47,623 nt of DNA from Deltaproteobacteria bacterium (GCA_016208235.1 JACQYN010000021.1:1-47623), one strand, 5' to 3'. Positions 1 to 10,767 are shown, counted from the first letter of the stretch. Notes: a model not told the origin generated them from the sequence alone. Program-made: numbers and translations.

Positions 1-725
1 AACTCCTTCTGGAATTGGCCGAGGCGGGTTTCAATCAAAGACCGGCTGAGATTCAGCGAGGTCTTCAAAATCGAGGACGCAGCCGTAGTTTCCCGATCGA
101 GTTTCTTCAAGTCCACCAAAACCCCCACCATTAAAACCGGGGCGCCTCGGGGCCGGACGGTGATAGGCACCAGAAAGCCATAGTATTCGGATGAGGAGGT
201 TTTAGGCAGTGTAACTTCACAGATGTTGGGGACCCATTTTTTCCTGGTGGCCAGTTCCGTCGGGGGCTGGGCCAGAGTGGGGCATTGCCACAGGCTCTCC
301 ACCTCCTTCTCGGCGAAGGGGATGCAGCAATTAAGCAAAATCTTGCGATGCTGGGGGTCCAGGAGAAAGGTCGTCCCCACGCTCCCCACCGGCTGCACCG
401 CAATCTGGCGAAATTCCGTATCCGCCAACACCTCTTCCCAAGGAGTGGATTGATTAAGGACTAAAAAGAGGGACAACTCCTGGGCCACATCCAGGGCCTT
501 CTGGCGCATCTGGCTGCGCACCAGGTTGTGCTGTTCCTCATGGAGTCGCATTCCTTCCCTGGCCTTGATATTTTCCAGGGAACGGTCAAAGTCGCCTTTC
601 AGTTGCCGGGAGAAAAAGCCAACCCCCAGGATGAGGGTGACCAGGGGGAGGAGCCAACCCACTATGCCCAAAAGGAGAACGCGAAATTTAAAGGTTTTGG
701 TTAAAGGAACCTGCAATTTAGTCAT
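1..725 (-). CDS. Cache-domain sensor protein, N-terminal part (3' end outside window)
   Basis: Continuous minus-strand frame from ATG at 725 (MTKLQVPLTKTFKFRVLLLGIVGWLLPLVTLILGVGFFSRQ...) to the window edge with no stop; N-terminal TM helix then extracytoplasmic sensor-like region. Absent from the ORF track because it is truncated. Confidence 0.65.
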   Translation of the reverse strand, partial: MTKLQVPLTKTFKFRVLLLGIVGWLLPLVTLILGVGFFSRQLKGDFDRSLENIKAREGMRLHEEQHNLVRSQMRQKALDVAQELSLFLVLNQSTPWEEVLADTEFRQIAVQPVGSVGTTFLLDPQHRKILLNCCIPFAEKEVESLWQCPTLAQPPTELATRKKWVPNICEVTLPKTSSSEYYGFLVPITVRPRGAPVLMVGVLVDLKKLDRETTAASSILKTSLNLSRSLIETRLGQFQKE

Positions 726-890
726 TAACGGTTACTCTGAATTGCCGCTCTTCGGTCAACGCCATTACGCCCCCGTCTCGGTCCACCTGGCCGTTAAAAA
801 CATATCTTCCCCTGCCCGCGAAATAGATATATTTCCCTAAGGGCGCCACTCTCTCCACCTTCTCCTGTCAGAAACTTCCCGAACCACATT

Positions 891-1910
891 TTACTGGCTT
901 TCCTGATAAAAATGATGCGCCTGGCAAACCAACCGCCTGGGCAACAAAAGACCCAGTTCCTGGGCTACTTTCAGGTTAATGGTCAGCTTCTTGATTTGGG
1001 GAGACTCGGGCGGCACCTGGTCCAGGGGCACCCCCTTCAACACTTGGGCGGCCTGCCGCCCCGATTGGCGGCCCATGTCCATAAAGTCACAGTGATAGGC
1101 CAATAGGGGGCCATGAGCCACGGAATGACCGTCCGGCACCATCACGGGGATAGCGGCCTGCAAGGCGGCATCGCAAATAAGCTTCAGGTTCTTGGGTTTC
1201 CTAAGCACCGGATCGAAGGGGATTAACAAGGCTTCGATTCCTTGGTCGATCAGATCCGTGAGTACCTGGTGCAGAGGTTCGGGACGATCGTCTGGAACTG
1301 TGCGGGAAAAGGGAATGAGACCTATTTTCGGGCTCTCTGTCTCTGTGGCCTTGCCGCACGCCACCGCCTGGGGGGTGGCGGTGCAGAAAAGGATTCCCAG
1401 CCGTTTTAATCCTGGCCGAGCTAAAAGTAAAAACCGTAATTGCTCCAAAACGGGAACTTCCGCACTGGTGCCCGTAAAGCGAATAGCCTCGGGAGGAGCC
1501 GGGCGGGAAAGACCGGTGGCGTCGGGAAAGCCCACGTTTGTGTAAACTATGGGGATCTGGCTGTTCCGGGTGACTTCCAAAGCAATCAAAGTGGGCACCG
1601 TGCCCACGGTGATGAGCAGGCGAATCCCCTTTTCCTGGAATTCCCGGGCCGCGGCCGCGGCTTCATCCCTTTCCCCCCGGACGTTCCTTATTTCCAGGCG
1701 GATATTGAGCCCGTCCTGGTAGCCTTCCTCCCGCAGCCCCTCCATCACCCCCTGGGTGCTGTCTTCAAAACTTTTAGGCTCACTTACCCACTGGATTACC
1801 CCCACCAGAGGGAGATGGGGGAAAAGCACCTGGTGGCCCACATAAATCCCGGAAAGAACCAGGATCAGGCCCAGAACAATGCGGATGGAATATTGGCGCC
1901 AAAGGTTCAT
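891..1910 (-). CDS. ABC transporter substrate-binding protein (PF04392-like)
   Basis: 339 aa, N-terminal TM/signal, PLVGVIQWVSEPKSFEDSTQGVMEGLREEGYQDGLN... typical of the ABC_sub_bind family. Confidence 0.8.
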   Translation of the reverse strand: MNLWRQYSIRIVLGLILVLSGIYVGHQVLFPHLPLVGVIQWVSEPKSFEDSTQGVMEGLREEGYQDGLNIRLEIRNVRGERDEAAAAAREFQEKGIRLLITVGTVPTLIALEVTRNSQIPIVYTNVGFPDATGLSRPAPPEAIRFTGTSAEVPVLEQLRFLLLARPGLKRLGILFCTATPQAVACGKATETESPKIGLIPFSRTVPDDRPEPLHQVLTDLIDQGIEALLIPFDPVLRKPKNLKLICDAALQAAIPVMVPDGHSVAHGPLLAYHCDFMDMGRQSGRQAAQVLKGVPLDQVPPESPQIKKLTINLKVAQELGLLLPRRLVCQAHHFYQESQ

Positions 1911-2109
1911 TTTAGACCAATCCTCAACTAGTTATCGATCCCAGTGATATTTTTCTTTAATGAAATTTCTTAAACTTATGAACTAAATGGTGGGCAAGTA
2001 TCTTACATTTTGATTAATTCAAACATCAGGGGCTCCACACGGTATAGTATAAACAGAATTTTAAGTAAAACTCAAAATATTCCTTATAGCTTGAAGGCCA
2101 AACAGGCCT

Positions 2110-3309
2110 ATGGTAAAATTTCGTACGGGGGAGTTAAAGCTTCAGATGGTTAATCTGGGGGAACTGCGCCAAATTCTTGACCGCCAGGAGGAATCCTGGC
2201 TTTCCCTCTATGCCACGCGCAGCACCCAGGCCATCCGGCGGCGCTTTGAAGAGCGCATCGCCGAGGGCCACCGGCAGAACTTTGCGGTGGACGCGGACCG
2301 CATCCTCCATTCCCGGGCCTATACCCGTTATATCGACAAGACCCAGGTCTTTTATCTCATCGACCATGAGCACATCAGCCACCGGGTCTTGCACGTGCAG
2401 CTCCTCTCCAAGATCGCCCGCACCATCGGCCGCTTCCTGCGCCTGAACGAGGACCTCTTGGAGGCCATCGCCCTGGGCCACGATATCGGCCATCCCCCCT
2501 TCGGCCACGACGGGGAGCGCATCCTTTCCGCCATCTGCGAATCCCAGGGCATAGGTCCCTTTCTCCATAGCCTCCAGGGGGTATGGTTCCTGGAAAAGGT
2601 GGAGAAGGGCGGCCGGGGGCTCAATTTGACCCTCCAGGTTCTGGACGGCATTCTCTGTCACGATGGGGAGACCCACCTGGAGCGCCTGGCCCCGGACCGG
2701 GAAAAGACCTTTGCCCATCTGGAGGAGGAGATGCGCGCCAAGCTGGCCGACCCCCGGATCCCCCTCAAGCCCATGACCCTGGAAGGCTGCGTCGTGCGGC
2801 TGGCGGACACCATCAGTTATATCGGCCGGGACCTGGAAGACGCCGTTACCCTCAATCTGGTGCAGCGGGAGGAATTGCCCGCCCTGGTCGTTCAACGCCT
2901 GGGCCGCACCAATGGGGCTATTGTTTACAGCCTGGTGGCCGATCTCATCACCCACAGCTTTGAAAAGAATTACGTGGGCTATAGCCCGGAGGTGGGCCAA
3001 GCCCTGAAATCTCTGAAGGCCTTTAATTACGAGCGTATCTACAATAATCCCCGGATTAAGGCGGAAACCCCCAAGATCGAGGGCCTCTTTGACTCCATGT
3101 GGATTCGCTTCCTGCAGGATGTCCGGGAGCGCCGACTTGAATCCCCCATCTGGCGGGATTTTTTGTCCTTCATGGACCCCGTTTATCTGGAAAATCAACA
3201 GCTTCCGGAGATCGTCCGGGATTTTATCGCCTCCATGACTGACGCCTATTTCCTCAGGCAGAGCGCAGAGCTTTTCTTTCCCCAGACCATGCCCGGGAGG
3301 TTCGCTTGA
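2110..3309 (+). CDS. dgt: dGTPase-like HD-domain phosphohydrolase
   Basis: HD signature ...HRVLHVQLLSKIARTIGRFLRLNEDLLEAIALGHDIGHPPFGHDGE...; length 399 aa. Confidence 0.85.
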   Translation: MVKFRTGELKLQMVNLGELRQILDRQEESWLSLYATRSTQAIRRRFEERIAEGHRQNFAVDADRILHSRAYTRYIDKTQVFYLIDHEHISHRVLHVQLLSKIARTIGRFLRLNEDLLEAIALGHDIGHPPFGHDGERILSAICESQGIGPFLHSLQGVWFLEKVEKGGRGLNLTLQVLDGILCHDGETHLERLAPDREKTFAHLEEEMRAKLADPRIPLKPMTLEGCVVRLADTISYIGRDLEDAVTLNLVQREELPALVVQRLGRTNGAIVYSLVADLITHSFEKNYVGYSPEVGQALKSLKAFNYERIYNNPRIKAETPKIEGLFDSMWIRFLQDVRERRLESPIWRDFLSFMDPVYLENQQLPEIVRDFIASMTDAYFLRQSAELFFPQTMPGRFA

Positions 3310-4079
3310 GGCCGGATATGCGCCTGATGACCTTCAATCTCCGGTTTGCCACGCCCATAGACGGCCCCAATGAATGGGAGTACCGTAAAGAGTTGGTAGT
3401 GGAGATCATCCTGGCCCACGGCCCCCACCTTCTGGGCACCCAGGAAGGCACCGTGCCCCAGTTGGAGTATCTGGCCCCGCATCTGCCCAATTATAAGCCC
3501 CTGATCGCCCACCGCCAGATTGACCCCACCTGCCAGTATCCCACCATTTTTTACCGGGAAGACCTGTTTCGGGTGGCGGATTCCGGGGAATTCTGGCTGT
3601 CCGAGACCCCCACGATGCATCGCAGCAAGAGCTGGGACAGCGCCTTCCCCCGCATGGTCACTTACGGCCTTTTCCAGGAGAAAACGCGGGATTTGTGGTT
3701 TTACTTCATCAATACCCATCTGGATCACATCTCCGCCCTGGCCCGCCTGCAGGGAGCCCGGATGATCCGGGAGCATTTCTTCCCCCGGCAGAAGCCGCTG
3801 ATTCTCGTGGGAGATTTTAATGAGCCGCCGGACTCCCCGGTTTACCGGGAATTCCTGGACGGCGACGGCCTGGTGCAAGATACCTGGCGGGCCCTTTACC
3901 CCCCCGGAGTGGAAGCCACCTCCCAACACAATTTCGACGGCATTCCCCGGGGGAGCCGCATTGACTGGATTTTGGTATCACCGCCTTTCAAGGTCAAGGA
4001 AGCCTTGATGGTTACCGATAATCAGAAAGGGCGCTATCCGTCCGACCACTTTCCCTATGCCGTAGAGGTGGAGTATTAA
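3306..4079 (+). CDS. Endonuclease/exonuclease/phosphatase family protein
   Basis: MRLMTFNLRFATPIDGPNEW..., LVGDFNEPPDSPVYREF, SDHFPYAVEVEY: EEP-fold motifs. Probable start at ATG 3318. Confidence 0.85.
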   Translation: MRPDMRLMTFNLRFATPIDGPNEWEYRKELVVEIILAHGPHLLGTQEGTVPQLEYLAPHLPNYKPLIAHRQIDPTCQYPTIFYREDLFRVADSGEFWLSETPTMHRSKSWDSAFPRMVTYGLFQEKTRDLWFYFINTHLDHISALARLQGARMIREHFFPRQKPLILVGDFNEPPDSPVYREFLDGDGLVQDTWRALYPPGVEATSQHNFDGIPRGSRIDWILVSPPFKVKEALMVTDNQKGRYPSDHFPYAVEVEY

Positions 4080-4080
4080 G

Positions 4081-5064
4081 ATGCTTGGACTGGTATTATC
4101 GATCTGTCTTTGCTGTCTGGCCGCGGCGGCTACGGCCGGCGCGAACATCACGGAGGTCAACCTCTACCAACAGCTGGCCGGGTGCGAAGAGCAGTACCTG
4201 GTGGAAAAACGGATCACCGTGGACCGCCTGGCCCAGGAGAAGGGATTGCGCTGGCCCGTGGTAGTCAGACAAAATAATCTGAAAAAACCCTATCGCTTGA
4301 AAAAGGGCATGACCCTGAAAATCGACAACACCCACGTTGTGCCCGACGATTTGAGCCACGGCCTGGTCATCAACCTGCCGGAGTTGAACCTCTACTATTT
4401 CAAGGATGGCGCGTATCAGCGGCGCTATGCCCTGGCGGTGGGCAAGCCTTCCTGGCCGACCCCCACCGGGAACTACAAGATCAACGACAAACGCAAGAAC
4501 CCCACCTGGAACGTCCCGGAGTCCATCCAGGAGGAAATGGATGAAGAGGGTTATGAGGTGGTGGAAAAGGTGCCGCCCGGGCCCAAAAATCCCCTGGGGA
4601 AGTTCTTTATGGGCACCACCGCCGACGGGGTGGGCATCCACGCCACCAACCGCCCCTGGAGCGTGGGCTACTACGTCTCCCATGGTTGCATTCGCATGCT
4701 CCCCGATGAAATCGAGAAGCTCTTCCCCCAGATCCCCATCGGGACGCCGGTGAAGATTATTTACCGGCCCATCAAGATGGCTCTCACCGCCCAGGGGCGC
4801 ATCTTCCTTGAAGCCCATCCCAACATTTACCAAAAGAAGATGAAACCCCTGGCCCTGGTGAAGGACTTGGCCGGGAAAAACCGGCTGGAGGACCGCATCG
4901 ACTGGGACCTGGTGGCCAAAGTCCTGAAGACCCGGGAAGGCGTCGCCCGGGACATCACCAAAGACCCGCCGGAGGCCAAAGCCACCACCACCGCCACTCC
5001 CGCCCCTCGCCCCCAGGAGAATACCCTTTTCCCTTTACAGGGGAAAGAAGCCAAGTTAGAATAG
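4081..5064 (+). CDS. L,D-transpeptidase (YkuD) with N-terminal LysM-like region
   Basis: Signal peptide; catalytic motif GIHATNRPWSVGYYVSHGCIRM. Confidence 0.9.
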   Translation: MLGLVLSICLCCLAAAATAGANITEVNLYQQLAGCEEQYLVEKRITVDRLAQEKGLRWPVVVRQNNLKKPYRLKKGMTLKIDNTHVVPDDLSHGLVINLPELNLYYFKDGAYQRRYALAVGKPSWPTPTGNYKINDKRKNPTWNVPESIQEEMDEEGYEVVEKVPPGPKNPLGKFFMGTTADGVGIHATNRPWSVGYYVSHGCIRMLPDEIEKLFPQIPIGTPVKIIYRPIKMALTAQGRIFLEAHPNIYQKKMKPLALVKDLAGKNRLEDRIDWDLVAKVLKTREGVARDITKDPPEAKATTTATPAPRPQENTLFPLQGKEAKLE

Positions 5065-5094
5065 GTCCCTGCTGACTTTTGCGGGAGAAGACCG

Positions 5095-5355
5095 GTGCCG
5101 GACAAGGATACCCCCCCGGAGCGCCTGCAGGCCCTGCGGCAAGAGAACCGGAATCTGCGATTTCTCCGGTTTCTGGTGGACCTGGCCCTGATGGAGATCC
5201 GGGCCGGCAGCTTCACCCTGGATGAAGCGGAGAAGGTGATGGAGAATGTCCGCAGCCAGGCCCTGCAGCTCTTCCCCGGCAAAGAAACGGCCTTTGACTG
5301 GATCTACCGGCCCCGGTTCCGCCGGGCCATCACCGAAACCTTTAAACTCCATTGA
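5095..5355 (+). CDS. Small hypothetical protein (86 aa, GTG start)
   Basis: ORF in a tightly packed same-strand run between YkuD and the next ORF; no recognised family. Confidence 0.55.
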   Translation: MPDKDTPPERLQALRQENRNLRFLRFLVDLALMEIRAGSFTLDEAEKVMENVRSQALQLFPGKETAFDWIYRPRFRRAITETFKLH

Positions 5356-5370
5356 CAGAGGACGGAAAAG

Positions 5371-5895
5371 ATGCGCTTGAGCCGCTTTAGTCGAATCGTG
5401 CTGGGCATGCTGATCGTGCAGGGATTATTGCTGGCGGGTACGGGCCTGGCCCAGACCCAGAAGCCCGCTTGCGGTCCGGATCACGCCATCCTCTACAAGA
5501 GGGCGGTGGGCTTGTTGGATAAGGCGGAGAAGAAACTGGCCGCCAAATACACTGCGGAGGCCAAGTCCCTGCTGAAAGAGTCCAATTCTCTATTCACCAT
5601 CCTGGTGAAGGAGTGCGGTCCGGAACAGAAAGCCCGGACCTTGACCCCCCAGGAGGAGCAGCAGGAGGCGGTGAACAAAAAGCTGGCCGCGGATGAACTG
5701 GTCCAGGCCGAGCGCCTGGAAAAATCCGCCGCGGAAAAGCTCAAGAAGAGCGACCAGACCGCCCAGCAGGAGCTCGCCGTAAAATACGCCCGGGAGGCCA
5801 AGGGGGAATCCGAACTGGCCCAGGTGCGCTCCATCAAAGCCGGCATTTATTCCCTTCGCAATCAGCAGATGATCTTCCGGTTCCTGGCGAAATGA
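5371..5895 (+). CDS. Secreted coiled-coil/helical hypothetical protein
   Basis: N-terminal signal peptide (MRLSRFSRIVLGMLIVQGLLLAGTGLAQ), K/E/A-rich helical body. Confidence 0.65.
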   Translation: MRLSRFSRIVLGMLIVQGLLLAGTGLAQTQKPACGPDHAILYKRAVGLLDKAEKKLAAKYTAEAKSLLKESNSLFTILVKECGPEQKARTLTPQEEQQEAVNKKLAADELVQAERLEKSAAEKLKKSDQTAQQELAVKYAREAKGESELAQVRSIKAGIYSLRNQQMIFRFLAK

Positions 5896-5932
5896 TCGTC
5901 TGCCCCTGCCCGGTCGCCACGGGAGCGGGAAT

Positions 5933-6580
5933 TTGCATCTAAGCGTCACTGCCGAACAGGTGGGTCCCCTGGCGGTCCTCACTTATCTGGTGGCCTACCC
6001 GGAGACGGGCGAGGCTCTCCTGATCGATCCCGGCGGCCCGGCCCCGGCCTTGGCTACCCAGCTCCAGAAAAACGGCTGGCGGCTGAAGTGGATCGTTAAC
6101 ACCCACGGCCACGCAGATCATATCGCCGGCAACGACCGCTGGGCCGCCCGAACCGGAGCCCGGATCGTCATGCACCGCCTGGATTGGGAGTTCTTCAGCC
6201 GTCGGGAGATGCAAGACGCGGCTCTATCTGAGGGTTTTCCACCTTTGACCCGGGTGGATCTGCCGGTGGAAGACGGCATGCGGCTCCCCCTGGGCCGGGT
6301 GGAGGCCGTGGTCTTGCACACCCCGGGGCACACCCCCGGCGCCATCTGCCTTTACTTTCCCGGCCACCTGTTCACCGGGGATACCTTGTTCGTGGACGCG
6401 GCCGGACGCACCGATCTGCCGGGGGGGTCCCTGGAAGAATTAATCCAATCCCTCCAGGACAAAATCATGCCTCTGCCGGATGAAACCCGCATCTGGCCGG
6501 GCCATGATTACGGAGAAACTCCCACCTCCACCCTGGGCCGGGAGAAGTCCACCAACCCTTATCTCACCGATTTTTTTTAA
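5933..6580 (+). CDS. MBL-fold metallo-hydrolase (glyoxalase II-like)
   Basis: NTHGHADHIAGN motif, HTPGHTPGAICLY, FTGDTLF, GHDYGETPTS; non-ATG start likely. Confidence 0.85.
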   Translation: MHLSVTAEQVGPLAVLTYLVAYPETGEALLIDPGGPAPALATQLQKNGWRLKWIVNTHGHADHIAGNDRWAARTGARIVMHRLDWEFFSRREMQDAALSEGFPPLTRVDLPVEDGMRLPLGRVEAVVLHTPGHTPGAICLYFPGHLFTGDTLFVDAAGRTDLPGGSLEELIQSLQDKIMPLPDETRIWPGHDYGETPTSTLGREKSTNPYLTDFF

Positions 6581-6663
6581 ACAGCCCTCAGTGCCGAAAG
6601 CCCCTCCCCAGAGGCCGGTCCGCCCCGCTCTGATGAGCCACGAAAATTTTACGCCTTGATATT

Positions 6664-9600
6664 TCAAGGGTTTTTCTGTAGGTCACCATGCCCCAGAGGG
6701 TTGTCCGCAGCATTCTCTGAGGGAGACTGTTGTTGCCCCGGGGTGTTGGACTCCGGCAGATATACAGTCACCCGGGTGCCTTTGTGGGGCTCGCTGTCGA
6801 TGACGATTTCTCCCTGGTGCGCTTGGATGATTTTCTGAGAAATAGCCAGCCCCAGGCCGCTTCCCTTGGGCTTGGAGGAAAAGAAGGGCTGGAAGATTTT
6901 TTCCTGAACCTCCGGCGGGATTCCCACTCCAGTATCGCTAATTTGCATAAATATCAGGCCTTCCCGCCGACCGGTGGTAATGGTCAGGGTCCCCCTGGTC
7001 TCCATGGCCTCAATGCCATTCTTGGCGATATTCAGGATCACCTGACGCAGATGAGCCGGGTCAAATTGCATCTCCGGGAGGTTGGGGTCCAATTCCAACA
7101 CCAACTCGATATTACTTTCCCGGAGACTCGGTTCCAGGCGCTGGCAGGTTTCCTGGATCAGGGCATTGAGATTTCCCATGGTCTTTTGGGGTTCGGAAAA
7201 TTTGGCATAGCTGCCAACCTCAACCAGGAAATCTTCCAGCCGTCTGACTTCATCCACGATAATCTGAAGCTTTCCCAGGTTTTTTTGCGGGTCCTGAGCA
7301 ATATCTTTCAGAACCTGGCGGGCAAATCCCCCGATGAGCATTAAGGGGTTTTTAATTTCGTGACTAATGTGGGCCGCCATCTTGCCCAGGATGGCCAGGC
7401 GTTCACTCCGTAAGAGTTCATCCTCCATACGTTTCCGTTCCCGCAGATCTTTAAAATGGCCGATCATGCCGATTTCCCGGTCGTTTTCTTTAAGCACCCG
7501 CGCGGAAAGCCAGATGGGCACCAAAGCGCCATCCTTATGTCGCATCCACGTTTCATAATTCTCGAGGATGCCCTCTCCACCGTAGAAAGAATCGCGGATT
7601 TTAGTGTTGATTTCCTGGAGTTGGCCCGGTGCATAGATTTCCTTGACATTCACTTTGCCCATGACTTCTTTCGGTTCATAACCGAGGATTCTGGCGGCTG
7701 TGTCATTAAAGGTGCGGATCACACCTTCCATGTCGTGGGCTACGATTCCGTCCATACAGGTATCGATCAACAGGTGTTGAAAGTAAATGCCGCGCTCCAC
7801 CTCGGCGGTCAATTCCTCTTCGGCTCGCTGGCGCTTGATCTGCGACCACATGCCGTTCATCAATAAAGTCAACTGCCGGACGTCCGATTCATCATAATCC
7901 TCATCCTTGTTTCCCACACCCGCCACCGCCACTATGCGGGCACCGTCAAAGACCGGGATGTTCAGGTGGCGCCGGATTTCCACATGCCCTGCGGGGTAGC
8001 CTTTCTTATAGGGGTTGGGGGCGGCATAATCATTGGTAATAATGGGCCGCCGCTGCCGCACGGCTTCACCCCAGAGCCCGGTGGTCTCCAGGGGATAGAT
8101 GAAAGGCTTATCAGTAATGGCGCATTCCTCCATGGCCGTCTTGGACCAGGCTTGCATCGTCAGAACGGTCTCCTCCTCATTCATGAAAGCCAGGTAACCG
8201 ATCGTGCTTTTGGTCAGCCGGACCCCTTCTTCCAGGGCGAAATCGGTAATCTCTTTGAGAGCTGCCTTGGTCATCTGGCTAATTTGCCATACCGCTTCGA
8301 GACGGGACTCATCAAGGCGCAGCGCCTCCTCCATGTTGGCGGTGCGCACTGCCAGTCCCAATTGCCCGGCCAGGGATTGAAAGAACTCCACGTGTTCTCT
8401 GGTAAAAAACCCTTTCTGGCTACTGGCCGCGGTCAAAACCCCGAGAGTCAGGGTTTCAGTAGTTATGGGCGCCAGCACCGCGGAGCCCATGGTTTCCTCT
8501 TTCAGAAGCCCCTGGAGACGATCCGCCACTTCCGAGGAATCCGTTACGGAAATCACCTGGGAGGTACGTAAACATTGCCCCAAAAAGGATTCCGGATCAG
8601 GTTTGACCACCATCTCCCGGGCCTGGGAGGGGAGACCCCGGAGACCTCTGATATGCAGGAAGCCTTCTTCATCTAACAGCCGCACGGCACATTTCTCCAC
8701 CCCCAGCTGTTCCCCCAGCACTCCCAACACACCTTCCAGGAGATCGGGAATATAAAGAGAAGAAGCTAACCTGCGGGCCGCTTCATAGAGCACCGAGAGC
8801 TCCGCCACGCGTCTTTTTAGTTGTTGTTCACTTTCCTCCAGGGAGCTGGAAATCCGACCGAAGAGATCAAAAACATCTTCCATCCGGGAACCCACTGAGG
8901 AGAAGTAACCTTCCACTATTACCCGGGCCGCCGCCGGGCCGATGGAGCCGGCAATGGTACGCTCTATAAAGCCTGCCAGCCGGAGCTTTTCCCGGTCCCC
9001 CCACTCGGATTCGGAAATCGCCACCTCCTGGAGAAAGGCCCGCTGCGCCTCTGCAGCCTTCCGGGGGCCGATGAGCTTCTCCATGAAGCTGGTCAAATGG
9101 TCCAGGCTGGGAAAATAAGTATAGCGTTTCTCTAAAGGCAGCTCTCTTTCCTGTTCAAAGACTTCGACAAAACGCCGGGACTGCTCCTCCTCCACCGGAG
9201 TGGGCACCGTTAGCAAGGAAACGCTTACAAAGGCGCCGGCATTGACTATCAGGGACCAGAAAAAGGCATGGGAGAGCTTATCCAGGCCGGTCAGGCCCAA
9301 AAAAGCAGTGGGATTAAGAATGGCCAGGCCGAAGGGGCCCGCATTTAAAATACTCTGAGGGAACCAGCCTGCTTCCACCAGATAGGGGAGGACCAGGGTA
9401 TAGGCCCAAAGGAAAAACCCTGACATCAATCCCGAGATCGCCCCCCAGCGGGTGGCTTCCCGCCAATACAGGGCCCCCAGCATGGCCGGCACCAATTGCA
9501 TCACCCCGCAAAAGGCGATCAGCCCGATATCCACCAGCATGACCGTAGGAAAGATCAGGTGATAACCGAAGTACCCTAAGAGAATCAACAACAGGATGGC

Positions 9601-10767
9601 GCCCCGTTTGATGGTCAACAGATGGGGAGTGATCCGCTCTTGCAGTCTTAGCCGAATGGCCAGAGGCATCACCAGGCTGTTGACGAGCATAGTGCTCACC
9701 GCGATGGAGGCCACCGCCACCATGGCGGTGGAGGCCGACAACCCTCCCAAAAAGACCAGCAAAGCCAGATAGGGATGCCCGGTTTGCAAAGGAATGCGGA
9801 GAACAAAGGTATCGCCTTGTTCCGGCGGCAGACCCAGCAGCAGTCCCCCGAAGGCGATGGGCAGGACAAACAGGTTTATCAACAGCAGGTACAGGGGAAA
9901 GAGCCAGATCGCGGTCAGAATATGCCTTTCTTCGGTATTCTCCACGACCGCCATGTGGAACATCCGGGGCAGAAAGTGAATGGCCCCCATCGCCAGGAGC
10001 GTGAGCACCAGGAGCAGGGAATAGCTGTTCTGAGGCCCGGTGTTCACCAGGAGAAGCTGCTGAAATTCGGGGCTCTGCTGGATACGCGTGAAGATTTCTC
10101 CCCAGCCCGGGAAAAGACTAAATGTCACCAGGATGCCTAAACTAAAGAAAGCCAGGAGTTCGATGAGAGACTCAAACACCACCACTGCCACCAGCCCTTC
10201 GTGGCGTTCTGTGGGGTCCAGATGACGGGCCCCAAACAGGATTCCGAACATGACCAGCAGCAAGGCCACATAAAAGGCGGTATCTTGATAAATGGGGATG
10301 GCAAGGGGAGGGGTAATTTCTTTATGAACCAGGATGTTAAAGGTGTCGGAGATGGACTTGAGCTGGAGGCTGATGTAAGGAGTTATGGCAAAAAGCACTC
10401 CCACGGTGGCGAGCGCCCCCAAAAAGGCCCCTTTGCCATAACGCAGCGTCAGGAAGTCGGACATCGTGGTCAGGTTGTTTTCCTTGCAGATACGTAAAAG
10501 CTTGCGCAAGCCAAACCACCAGGAAAAGGCGATGATGGTGGGGCCCAGATAGATGGTGAGAAAGGTCACGCCCGAGGTGGCTGCCTTGCCGACGCTGCCG
10601 AAAAAAGTCCAGGCGGTGCAATAAGCCGCCAGAGAAAGGGCGTAGATATAGGGATTGGCGATAATACTCTTGCCCCGGGCCCTTTGCCTGTCCCCATAAT
10701 ACGCAATGGCAAAGAGCATTAAGAGATAACCAAAGGCGGCGGCGGCTACCAGACCTGTATTGAGCAT
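6664..10767 (-). CDS. Sodium:solute symporter-domain hybrid sensor histidine kinase (SSS-GAF-GAF-PAS-HisKA-HATPase)
   Basis: 1367 aa; N-terminal multi-TM SSS region (SLAAYCTAWTFFGSVGKAA...), GAF-like repeats, PAS (DGIVAHDMEGVIRTFNDTAARILGYEP), H-box KMAAHISHEIKNPL, N/G boxes NIAKNGIEAM, GVGIPPEVQEKIFQPFFSSKPKGSGLGLAI. Confidence 0.9.
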   Translation of the reverse strand: MLNTGLVAAAAFGYLLMLFAIAYYGDRQRARGKSIIANPYIYALSLAAYCTAWTFFGSVGKAATSGVTFLTIYLGPTIIAFSWWFGLRKLLRICKENNLTTMSDFLTLRYGKGAFLGALATVGVLFAITPYISLQLKSISDTFNILVHKEITPPLAIPIYQDTAFYVALLLVMFGILFGARHLDPTERHEGLVAVVVFESLIELLAFFSLGILVTFSLFPGWGEIFTRIQQSPEFQQLLLVNTGPQNSYSLLLVLTLLAMGAIHFLPRMFHMAVVENTEERHILTAIWLFPLYLLLINLFVLPIAFGGLLLGLPPEQGDTFVLRIPLQTGHPYLALLVFLGGLSASTAMVAVASIAVSTMLVNSLVMPLAIRLRLQERITPHLLTIKRGAILLLILLGYFGYHLIFPTVMLVDIGLIAFCGVMQLVPAMLGALYWREATRWGAISGLMSGFFLWAYTLVLPYLVEAGWFPQSILNAGPFGLAILNPTAFLGLTGLDKLSHAFFWSLIVNAGAFVSVSLLTVPTPVEEEQSRRFVEVFEQERELPLEKRYTYFPSLDHLTSFMEKLIGPRKAAEAQRAFLQEVAISESEWGDREKLRLAGFIERTIAGSIGPAAARVIVEGYFSSVGSRMEDVFDLFGRISSSLEESEQQLKRRVAELSVLYEAARRLASSLYIPDLLEGVLGVLGEQLGVEKCAVRLLDEEGFLHIRGLRGLPSQAREMVVKPDPESFLGQCLRTSQVISVTDSSEVADRLQGLLKEETMGSAVLAPITTETLTLGVLTAASSQKGFFTREHVEFFQSLAGQLGLAVRTANMEEALRLDESRLEAVWQISQMTKAALKEITDFALEEGVRLTKSTIGYLAFMNEEETVLTMQAWSKTAMEECAITDKPFIYPLETTGLWGEAVRQRRPIITNDYAAPNPYKKGYPAGHVEIRRHLNIPVFDGARIVAVAGVGNKDEDYDESDVRQLTLLMNGMWSQIKRQRAEEELTAEVERGIYFQHLLIDTCMDGIVAHDMEGVIRTFNDTAARILGYEPKEVMGKVNVKEIYAPGQLQEINTKIRDSFYGGEGILENYETWMRHKDGALVPIWLSARVLKENDREIGMIGHFKDLRERKRMEDELLRSERLAILGKMAAHISHEIKNPLMLIGGFARQVLKDIAQDPQKNLGKLQIIVDEVRRLEDFLVEVGSYAKFSEPQKTMGNLNALIQETCQRLEPSLRESNIELVLELDPNLPEMQFDPAHLRQVILNIAKNGIEAMETRGTLTITTGRREGLIFMQISDTGVGIPPEVQEKIFQPFFSSKPKGSGLGLAISQKIIQAHQGEIVIDSEPHKGTRVTVYLPESNTPGQQQSPSENAADNPLGHGDLQKNP

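Noticed and set aside
2134-3198. 354-aa minus-strand ORF opposite the dGTPase-like gene
   Set aside because: Antisense shadow ORF of a conserved gene in GC-rich DNA; product has no recognisable motifs.
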